A stretch of DNA of 64,000 bases. It comes from Kalmusia sp. IMI 367209. Lineage: Eukaryota; Ascomycota; Dothideomycetes; Pleosporales; Didymosphaeriaceae. The stretch lies in contig JAPEUQ010000001.1 in assembly GCA_027946365.1 (NCBI GenBank), positions 1,054,001 to 1,118,000 on the forward strand, written 5' to 3'. Each line of letters begins with the position of its first letter. Position 1 is the first letter of the stretch. Positions 55,563 to 64,000 of the stretch are shown piece by piece. The translations under genes and the position numbers were made by a program. The notes under the pieces were generated by a model. It had not been told where the DNA came from. It ran no database searches and saw nothing but the letters and a program-made list of their open reading frames with translations.

Positions 55563-55606
55563 GTATGCACCAGGTTTTACGGACGTATGCACCAGGATTT
55601 ACCGCC
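55563..55606 (+). repeat. 22-bp imperfect tandem duplication
   Basis: Two adjacent copies starting GTATGCACCAGG differ by only a few bases. No larger repeat surrounds them. Confidence 0.7.
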
Positions 55607-56202
55607 CGCCTGGGATTGGGAGGATGCGGAATATCACAGTTTGATCCTCCAACGTTTTGGGAACGTGCAGCATGCTTATTTCCGGAAGGAACCGCTCTAT
55701 AATCGATAGTTTAAAGGTTGTTGTAGTCTGCTGGAATAAGGCTGTGAGCGAATGACCATAAATCGCGCAAGCCACGTTTCATGTTACTCTTCTAGGAATA
55801 CGAATACGGGGTCGCGGAATCCCCGGAACAAGAAGAGTGAGACCAAAGGCCCTGACCCGACCCCGGATTTTGTAGAGTCGCAACGAACGCCCGAGCTGAC
55901 GTGATTGAGTTTCTTTCGACGTCAAGTAAACCTTTGCAATGTTGTTGATGATGATGGCAGTTCACTATCATCAAGACAAACTTGAATGTTCTCATAGTAA
56001 AGTCCTTGCATCCGGTACCATGTGAGCATGTATAAGCACTATTTAGAGACAACTTTGAAAGCTTTGTGGTGTCACTGTGTACATACAGGTGGAACACATC
56101 ACGTTATGGAGGCCAAATGGAGGCTTTCAATCAGTTCAATCAAAGATCACGACGATATATCACGAATAAAGCGCCAGTATTCGATGTCATGGTTCACATT
56201 TT

Positions 56203-56568
56203 CTACCAAAGGTATGTGTCCTTGGCCAGCGAGCCATTCAACACGATTTTCATCTCCCGAAAATCACCATATTCAATCTCCTGTTCGTTTTCAACAATCG
56301 GAGTTGGGGCAGGACCCATTGGCGCAGCAAGCGGGACCGCTGCAGCTGCTCTCTCGTTGCAGTTCTGTAGCATTGCTCGTTAGTAACGGTCCTAAAAACG
56401 CATTGGGAGAGCTTTGAGAAGTTTAAGAGAAGACGTCCAACGTACGCAATAGCTAGGAAAGCAGTTTTGGCGAATCTCCAGTGGGTTTGAAGAGCGAGAT
56501 TGCATGTTGGTTGGTGTCGCGGCCGCGAGGGCGACGAAAAGAGCGGAGAGGCAGATGGCGAAGCGCAT
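56203..56568 (-). CDS. small secreted protein candidate
   Basis: Two exons, 56446-56568 and 56203-56364. The intron has a GTACGT donor, a TTACTAAC branch point and a CTACAG acceptor, giving 94 residues. Residues 1-18 (MRFAICLSALFVALAAAT) are a textbook signal peptide, followed by PTNMQSRSSNPLEIRQNCFPSYC. Exon 2 reads NCNERAAAAVPLAAPMGPAPT, then an acidic/hydrophobic tail ending in DTYLW. An alternative in-frame acceptor 16 nt downstream (GAGAG) would instead give a 60-residue, cysteine-rich product ending SSCSGPACCANGSCPNSDC. The gene is isolated in a gene-poor region, as effectors often are, but no homology is known to me. Function unknown. Confidence 0.55.
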
Positions 56569-58178
56569 AGTGAATGATGGTGTTGTATAAAAGAGCTTAG
56601 ATATATTGTTTAAGCTGAAATGATCTTTGAAGTAAATGAGTTTGAATGAGCTGTACTTGCGCAGCGAGCGTGGTGCTTTATACTTGACTTTCGTGATTGT
56701 ACTCGGCGTTGCACAGGATCCAACTCTTTATCCTGCATGATTCTACTTGACCAATATTACACGGCCTACAAATGGATAGTCTACCTATGTTCGGAGGGTG
56801 GGGGCTGTATTGACTGATCATCCTTGCTGCATGAGGACGAATACGGGGGCGCTTGTCGTTGCAAGTAGAAACGTGCATGGACATTTGTTACTCCTAGAAT
56901 CCTACGACTGAGATTGTCGTTGGGACGAGAGGCGTCTATGCCAGATAGGCTCTAAATTGATGAAAGCAGCGTCGCAGGTATCTGGGCAGATGTATATTCA
57001 GGTATCTCGTTGATTTTGCCCCTCTAATTACATTTGGAGGAGTGGCTTATTAGCAAAGGACTGCTTGGTATGATTGTTACCGCTAAAGATAGAAAGTGAA
57101 AACTATTTATTAATTCGGAAGTAAGGTTGCGTTGAGATGTACCCAACTCAGGAGGATGCCGCATAGTTTGAAGTACGAAGATGAAACAGGGCTCTTGTTT
57201 TGACTGAAAGAGGGATGATCGCTGAAAATCCTGGTCAACACTAGCCTATTGGAATACTATCGCTAAACTTCTCATTAGAATTTATTTATCCACCCGATCC
57301 TTGCTTTGAGGAGTCGTGCGCCCGGACATTTACGTGGTGTCGCCTTGATTGTGCCAGCTGAGTTACTTTAGAAAAAAATTGATCACATACATTCGACAAT
57401 TCCGAATAGGCTCATAGCACATGAGTGCAAAGGAATTTTATTTAATGAGCTCCGGAAGTAGTTCAAGGTCTTCTAAAAAGCGTACTTCTCAGTTTACGTT
57501 GACTCGGCATGGTTAGCCTGTAGGTAAGCGCAGCAAACTTGATTTTATACTTGCGAGGATATATCAGCACTCCAAAAGCAAATACATAAAGATCAAATCT
57601 ACATTGTTTTTCATCGACTGCGCGCGCGCTAGCAGCCATGTAAGATACAAGAAGCGACAAAGTGGAGCACGTGACATAAGTTTGAAGGATTCGCGTTGAT
57701 GCATTACAAATCATCGTTTGAGAGCCCCACGCAGAAAGCTACCATGGCATCAATTGGCTCATACGCAGAGAGTAAAAACCAACTTTAAAGACAAGCCAAG
57801 TTTCCTAGAATTCAGCAATGTCTTAACACATCACGGAAATCTACCCATCTTGTCTTGTGGTTGTAACGATGCCAATGACGGCTCACGATCCGCCCTGGCA
57901 CTAGTGAACTCGTCTTTGCTTGGGACATAGATTCTACGATGATGATAGCAATTTTGATCTGACCTAGAACTGTCGTCCTAAGAAATAAATCTAAGATCGG
58001 AACAGCAAGAGCATTTGCGTGGATTAGAAGGTGCTCAGATCTACGCGCACCGTGCTACAATGTGGCTTAAGGCGTGCTCACATTACAAATACACTTCGCG
58101 AGCATATAAACGAGAGTACTATGTAGTATGAAGTTGCTACACTAAAGCATTACTTCCATAACCAGAAGAGATTCCAAA
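56569..58178. other. 1.6 kb gene-free AT-rich stretch
   Basis: Between the secreted-protein candidate and the oxidoreductase gene, read on opposite strands. Both promoters are expected. Only short frames with no domain are present. Confidence 0.45.
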
Positions 58179-59386
58179 ATGGCACCTACAAAAGCACCTC
58201 TCCGCACAGCACTGATAGGGCTTTCCTCCTCAGCAAAAACATCTTGGGCATCCGGCGCTCATCTCCCCGGCTTGCTCTCACCTAATGGGCGATCTAAACT
58301 TCCTATCACAGCGCTTTTGAATAGCAGCGTCAAAGCAGCGCAGTCCGCCATTGAGACGTACAAGCTTCCGTCCGAAACAAAAGCCTATGGCTCGCCAGAA
58401 GACTTGGCAAATGACCCTGATATCGATCTTGTAATCTGTAACACGCGTGTTGACAAGCATTTCGAAACAATCCTACCAAGCATTAAGAAAGGGAAAGATG
58501 TCTTTGTCGAGTGGCCGATTGCGTCAAATACGGCGGACATCGAAACACTGGTTCAAGAAGCGAGGAAGAGTGGGAGCAGAGTAGCTGTAGGGTTGCAGCG
58601 GCGATGGGCACCGCCGGCTGTCAAATTGAGGGAGATAATTAAAAACGGACATAATGGAAAGCAGCTGGGCAAGATCCTGAGCGTAGACGTGCGAGCCCAA
58701 GGCGGATCGATCAACCGAGAGATTCTACCTGAGGGATTAAAGTATTTTGTGGATAGGAAAGTTGGTGGCAACGTCATCACCATCGGAAACGGACATCGTG
58801 AGTTAACAATTGTTCATGATTCTCAAGCGAATTATGCTGAAACGATATAGTGCTCGATACAATTCTCTCGGTCGTGGGTGAGCTCCAGAGTGTCCACACT
58901 AAGCTTCAGCTCCAGCGCCCAGATGTTCGCATTCGCGAATCTTCATCGGAAAAGATCATCGAAACGGTCCGCTCTGATGTTCCAGACCTAATCTCTCTCC
59001 ATGGAACGCTGCAGTCATCCGCAACCATCGCTTACCTCTTCCGCCGCGGTTCACCCTTTCCAGGCACACCTGCTTTGACGTGGACCATCAATCTCGAATA
59101 CGGCGAGATCAGAATCGTTTCTGTTTCAGGTCTCAATCTGGAGCTGGGAGAGCCCGCTACAATTCACGTGCACTGGTTCGATGGCGATGAGGTGGAGGAG
59201 GTAAAGTGGCAATGGAGTGCTGAGCAGGAGCAACTGCCGCTTTCGGCGAGGAACGTGTTAAGTACACTACTCGCATTTGCCGACGGTAATGAAGCTGGGA
59301 ACGGGTGGGTGAGTATCGAGGATGCCGCGAATCGTGCTAAATTGATCGAGAGCTTCTTAGCAGAGTGGGAGAAATCTAAAAAATGA
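58179..59386 (+). CDS. Gfo/Idh/MocA-family oxidoreductase (Gal80-like)
   Basis: Two exons, 58179-58797 and 58851-59386 (GTGAGT...ATATAG), giving 384 residues. The N-terminal Rossmann domain (about 1-130) begins RTALIGLSSSAKTSWASGAHLPGLL, continues with ITALLNSSVKAAQSAIETYKLP and YGSPEDLANDPDIDLVICNTRVDKHFETILPSIKKGKDVFVEWPIASN. The usual EKP lysine motif is EWP, as in yeast Gal80, which has lost or altered catalysis. The second domain carries VAVGLQRRWAPPAVKLREII and GGNVITIGNGHLLDTILSVVGEL. Homologues are sugar or cyclic-polyol dehydrogenases or regulators. Lack of EKP-lysine and the Gal80-like features make a non-enzymatic or altered role possible. No galactose genes are nearby. Confidence 0.88.
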
Positions 59387-60311
59387 TGCCTCAGGCCAAG
59401 GAATTTTCTTGGTAGATCAAGACATCCTATCTAGCTTACAAAGTTTGCATCACAGGTTCAGTCGAGAATCAGAAGCTTAGTATACAAATTTCAAATGAGG
59501 AAGTCGATAGTGATACACAGTAACACAAAGTAATTTTCATCTACCAAGGTCCTTGAAAAGCCTAGCGAATCTCTACCCTTAAAGTAGGCTAGTGATCCAG
59601 TCCAAAATTGACCCTCGTTCCCTTTTAGTGAGACCGCATGTACACCGAACGTTACACGAAGAGAGTCTAGAGAACGAGCCAAGTCCGCATCGGGCGGCCC
59701 CTTATTACCATAGGCTACATATGCAATTTAGGCCCGCCTATGATCGTAGAATGGAATAGTGGAAGGCTTGGTAGTAGTTTAGGGTCCCTGTAACAATGTA
59801 TATTGCGTATGTGGCTCTCCTGATAATCGATCAGCGTCAAATTTGCACTTATGCTCTTGACCTGAACCGTGCATTTTGATATTTTGCACAAAGCACAAGG
59901 AAATTGCACAAATCTTTGTCATTGGTTAGCGGAGTGAGGCCTAACTTAATTCGGGACAAGAATCGGGGGTTTCGGGTAGTCGTTCATAATTGGCAACGTC
60001 CCCGCATAACGTGGTGCAAAATTACCGATGACTGCGCACTTCGATGGAGGAGTCATGTCTCTCATCGATTATCCGATATTAATAGGGTTGCCTGGAAGTA
60101 CCGACCTATGCCTCCGCTGCTGACTTTTCTGCTTTTTAGCTCCTGGCGTGAAATCGCATTAAATCCGAGTCTATACAGCATAGCGACCAAATATGCCTGA
60201 TTATTGAATTCAGTAACATCACGACCACAGCTATAGTTAACTATATTACTGGACGTGTCGAGAAAGTCTTCTTAGATAAATTAACCCGTAACCAACACAT
60301 GTTATCTGGAC
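59387..60311. other. intergenic, no gene seen
   Basis: 925 bp between two + strand genes, AT-rich, with short chance frames only. Confidence 0.45.
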
Positions 60312-61326
60312 ATGGACACATCCCCCCAAACAACAACAGAGCAACACACTGCCACTGTATCCGCAACCACTCCTCTCGCCACAGCGACGTCCAACCTTCT
60401 TACCCTCTGCCACCAACGCGCAAACCTCCCGTCCTTCCGTGCTCTCTTATCAGCATGGCAAGATCCCCTGAATCTAGGTCACCTCCAAAGCGTTGCTTTG
60501 GATGCCTTTAACGAGACCTCCGTTCTTCGATACCTTGTCGAAAAAGGCCAGGATGATGTAGTCCAATACCTACTCTCCTACGGCTTCGACATTAGCGATC
60601 TAGCGATGGCCTTCGCGCTTAAAGATGCTCGAGAGACTGGAAATCAGAAGATGCTAAAGGTCTTATTCGAAGGCGGATGGGATATAAATCGCCCTGTGAA
60701 TACATATTGCCCGCCTGCAATGAGGTATGTTCACCTAATCCGATACTTTCTACGATGAACCTCACATATCAAGTTTACTATTCGATCAGCCGCATCTGGT
60801 GGAGTACTGCTTGTCTCTCGGCGCAAATCCAAATGCACGTAGTCCATCCGGGCACTCCATCATGCAAAGAGCAGTATCGTACGCTTCTCTTGATATGATA
60901 AAGCAGCTTGTGCAACACGGTGCGACCATCGCCGACTCCTTCCTTCTCCCGCACGCCGTCCTCGCACACACCCAAGTTTCCTCCCGTCATCCTTCCTCCC
61001 CACCTATCGAATGTCGTCTCCCAGTGATAAAATACCTCCTCGACAATGGCGCATACATGGATGCCTTCTATATGGACTCGCTAAGCCCCGACGTTCCGTC
61101 TGGCGACCAGGTCATGTTCGGACGGATGACCGCGTTGCATTTCGCGATCGTAGATGGGGACGTGAAACTTGTGAGATTGTTGTTGGAGAAGGGAGCGACC
61201 ATTGGGTTGAAGACCTGGTCAGCATGGAAGACGAATGGGAAACTGGTGGAGAGTGTCGATTTGGCAAGAATTTGTGGACAGGAAAGGGTCATAAAATTGT
61301 TGGAGGACTGGAAGGGGCAGCCATAG
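60312..61326 (+). CDS. ankyrin-repeat protein
   Basis: Two exons, 60312-60724 and 60774-61326 (GTATGT...TCAAG), giving 321 residues. Joining reads CPPAM-SLLFDQPHLVEYCLSLGANPNA, which completes an ankyrin repeat across the intron. Repeats visible in order: SVLRYLVEKGQDDVVQYLLSYGFDISD; NQKMLKVLFEGGWDINRPV; PHLVEYCLSLGANPNARSPSGHSIMQRAVSYASLDMIKQLVQHGATIAD; CRLPVIKYLLDNGAYMD; MTALHFAIVDGDVKLVRLLLEKGATIGL; VDLARICGQERVIKLLEDWKG. The repeats are degenerate, about six in all. The N-terminal 30 residues are Thr/Ala-rich. It is a protein-protein interaction scaffold of unknown partner, of a type expanded in filamentous fungi. Confidence 0.87.
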
Positions 61327-61603
61327 AATGGTGTTGTACGGAAAAGGGGAGAGAAAAGGATGCTGGAGATGAAAAGGTAGATTTTGACATGGCAATACGA
61401 CGCCGTAGTCATGCGCCGGCTGGCTCTTCAATAAAAAGTCAAGTAGTAGCTTCTTTATGTGTTCTAATGCCCACATCCATCACCTGAAAGCAAGTCATCA
61501 AATTTCCTTTCCAATCACGATTGACGCAGCTACTGCTTGTTGACCGGTGAGTAATCGTCTACATGATAGACCGATTTGTATTTTGGTGCCGGAAGTACTT
61601 GGC

Positions 61604-62533
61604 TTAATCCACCGAGACACCAACCATCATTGAGACCTGCGTCGCAAAGAAGTACAAAACGGAAATTGCAAGAACAACCGTGAAAGATATCGCCAACTGA
61701 GCCATGTTAATTAAATTTTGTGATGGATTGAGAAGAACATCGCACCTTAAGATTCTCATCATAAGTTACGTTCTCCGTTTCTTTAGCAACAGCACTCCAG
61801 ACTAGCACTAGCATGCCTACAAGCAAGCAGGCCACGGACATGATCAGAAACATCATCGAACTCTGCCAGCTCCACACTTGGAAAGGCTTGGGCACCAGCT
61901 TCAGCTGGCCTTCTTCACTATCGAGCCGCTTGCGGTCGCGGACAAGGCAGAGTCGGATCAAATGTAGACCGTCACGGTGAGCTGATAATCTATGCAGCCT
62001 TAGCGACTGCTGGGCGGCGGTGAGGACTGAGAAGAGGGCGAAAATGATGCCGCAGTACCAGATGGCACGGATGTACCATGGCTTTGAACTGATTTCGGGC
62101 CACGAGCCGGTGCTTACGAGACACACAGCTACGAGGGGGCTCTGAAGAGCTGATCAGTGTCATGTTTATATGCAAGAATAGACGTAAAATTTGATCGCGC
62201 GTACCACCACGCCGATGAAGCTTAGCTCATTTAGCTTGTGATCGCGCCATTTCGTCGTGAGTTCGTTCTGCTCCTCCTCATCGGTGTTATTTAGCAAAAT
62301 CATGATGGTAGCGTATGTTGTATCTGCTGGTGCAATGAGACCACCGCTGAATATTTTGAATATGGAGAGGAAGATGTTGGCCTAGGGGAGTGTGTTAACT
62401 TGTGCCTCACAGCGTCACGGTTGAAATTTGACATGATACATACATTGCTATCTACATTTCGCGCGTTCTTGATCCGGCTTCCTGTTGATCGTGATGCGTC
62501 ATCGGCTCTCCCGAGCAATGGAGCGTCGGCCAT
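61604..62533 (-). CDS. four-exon integral membrane protein, unidentified
   Basis: Exons 62444-62533, 62205-62381, 61746-62141 and 61604-61696; donors GTATGT, GTACGC and GTGCGA, acceptors CCTAG, TTCAG and CTCAG. All joins are phase 0 and in frame, 251 residues. Start MADAPLLGRADDASRSTGS is polar. Hydrophobic segments: IFLSIFKIFSGGLIAPA and YATIMILL (weak), LNELSFIGVVSPLVAVCLVSTG, WYIRAIWYCGIIFALFSVLTAAQQ, SSMMFLIMSVACLLVGMLVLVWSA, and in the last exon LAISFTVVLAISVLYFFATQ. Between spans 3 and 4 lies a basic loop (LCLVRDRKRLDSEEGQLKLVPKP). The layout of spans with a cytoplasmic basic loop is common in fungal proteins of unknown function. The last exon is short and was found only through the splice signals. 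Confidence 0.78.
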
Positions 62534-64000
62534 CTTTGCTTCTGCGCAGTGCAAAGAGGATGTGTGTATGAAAGTGTTAGATTAGAGATTAGGACGCGTG
62601 CTACCGTATATGCGTGAGCAGTTCTCCTTGTTTCTCCCTTAAATATATATGAGCAGGTTTCTGCTCGTAGATCGCCCTACGCTTTCGTGGCATCGTGTAG
62701 CCCAATAACTGTCGCGTGCCCTTGTGACGTCACGCGCCCGCATCAATCGAGATGCATAGAGCCAATGTCCCAGGAGCTATGCCGGTTGTAGAACAGCATG
62801 TTTCGAACGACTAGACGAGACATCGATAGGATGAAACGGATTAAAACTTTAAGGAGGGAGCGGGGTCCCCGCAACTGAGTTGCCACAAATGTGATTAGTC
62901 AGACTCATATCCCCAGCACATATCACCTTGGTGCGCCTCTTCCTCTACCCTCTCGCTCATTGTCACTAAGTATTGCTATAATTCGTGCGTGCTCTAGTGT
63001 CCTACCGTAAAACAGTAAGAAAGGCTAGATATCTACCTTTGTATAATAGATCTTGCGATAACTCAATATATCAAGCAGCAGACATACATTCAGAATATTG
63101 AAATCAAACCAAAATTTTTCTTTGGTGAACCAATGTGTTTGTCTATCCAAAGCGCTGACATCTTGTTGTAGCACCTAGAGCTGTCTAAGCGCAACTGAAC
63201 TCTGTACTAATTTTCAAAGGCATACCCACGTAGGTATAAATACTCGACAAGACAAGTAGACAGAAATAACCGATTGTCCTTCCTACTAGTGTTATTAGTT
63301 ACGTGACAATTGATTCAACAAAGCGCAATTAGTCTAATGTTGTACGATTCACGCAAGATTATGGTGTTTTATGAGAAGGATTCACTACCGTAGCTTGTCG
63401 ACTCTTAGCAAAGGCAAAAGATGAAAGCGTGCTGTCTCCACTCGGTCTACTTTCTGAAAGAAGTAATTTCTCTTATTGATACTGTTTGGTGGTCTCAGCA
63501 ATGCTGATTTCTAACTGGCACTACTTTTTGATACCAGAGCCGCTCCTTCGTTCAAGCCTTGCGCGCTCATGCTCTATGCCTGCTTCACACACACGAGGCT
63601 GAAATTTGCAGGGGCCGTTGAAGCCGTTACTACCATCGTGATTGGGGATACAGTCACTGGTGTATCTCCCACATCTTGGTCACATACTAACCTCTATGCG
63701 CCGTCTCGAAGGCATTCGACATGGTAAAGGTCCTGTTTGTTACTAGGGACGAGGAGCAGATGAATTTTGGGGAAAGTTTTCAAAGCAACACATGCATATC
63801 CGATACTACATCTGGTACCGGCCCTTTTAGACTTATGAAGTAGTTAGTAGACCGTTCATTCGCTGCCTTGTCTTCTTATCTTACAAGACGTCAGATCATT
63901 GTCTCAAGGACCGAATCATCTTTGCATACTCTGGCTCCTCCCTCCCTGCTACATCCTCACAATCAGTGCTCATAATAACCTCATCCCACTCTTCCCATTG
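62534..64000. other. terminal gene-free stretch
   Basis: 1.47 kb to the window edge. From 62586 on there is not even a 60-codon open frame on either strand, which is low for this sequence and suits AT-rich, possibly decayed DNA or promoter sequence for a gene beyond the edge. No RNA gene is recognised. Confidence 0.5.

Larger units (their letters stand above)
54876..56202. other. gene-free stretch
   Basis: AT-rich, with only short chance frames. It contains a tRNA-like sequence and a 22-bp tandem duplication, both listed separately. Confidence 0.45.

Noticed and set aside
55445..55702. 85-codon + strand frame in the gene-poor stretch
   Set aside because: Part of it is created by the 22-bp tandem duplication; no domain or signal peptide.

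Overview
The window is nuclear DNA of a filamentous ascomycete. Genes are interrupted by short GT-AG introns (about 40-170 nt) with CTAAC/CTGAC-like branch points, and the gene content is typically fungal: HET domain, DUF7704-type membrane protein, Som1, Gal11/Med15 and a secreted fungal glutaminase. The mix of compact gene clusters and gene-poor stretches with broken genes would suit a Dothideomycete (Pleosporales-like), but that placement is inference. I support 28 genes, of which one carries a frameshift, plus two decayed gene copies.

Layout. 0-6.6 kb: 3' end of a large unidentified gene, a small membrane protein, two SAM methyltransferases tail to tail (EFM4-type and Nnt1/EFM7-type), a TMEM205-like membrane protein and a GNAT acetyltransferase. 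6.9-10.5 kb: a protein kinase and a HET-domain protein, an accessory-looking pair. 11.9-22.1 kb: an F-box/WD40 protein, a DUF7704-type membrane protein and the large glutamine-rich Mediator subunit 15. 22.1-28.1 kb: no supported gene; GC-rich with microsatellites first, then AT-richer. 28.1-30.0 kb: a decayed multi-spanning membrane protein gene.

30.4-37.6 kb is dense and rich in mitochondrial functions: COX9 (cytochrome oxidase subunit VIIa), TAF8, Som1, an XRCC2-like recombinase, mitochondrial ribosomal protein L20 and a DUG1-type dipeptidase with a possible mitochondrial leader. 38.2-53 kb: glycogenin, a (6-4) photolyase/cryptochrome with a one-base frameshift, a two-RRM protein, a secreted glutaminase, an unidentified protein with two competing C-terminal frames and dynactin p62. 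52.9-54.0 kb: an NDUFAF5-type complex I assembly methyltransferase. 54.0-58.2 kb is gene-poor and holds a decayed fragment, a tRNA-like sequence and a small secreted-protein candidate. 58.2-62.5 kb: a Gfo/Idh/MocA oxidoreductase, an ankyrin-repeat protein and a four-exon membrane protein. The last 1.5 kb has no gene I can support.

Most genes are unrelated housekeeping functions, so there is no operon logic. The tightest arrangements are divergent pairs sharing promoters: Som1/XRCC2-like with 72 bp between start codons, 2100/2331 with 230 bp, dynactin p62/NDUFAF5 with 254 bp and COX9/TAF8 with 376 bp. I do not see a convincing new multi-gene system. The most checkable oddities are the photolyase frameshift, the RIP-like decay of two genes, the dual-frame C-terminus near 49.5 kb and the isolated secreted-protein candidate near 56.4 kb. 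All exon boundaries were read by eye from splice signals and frame continuity.
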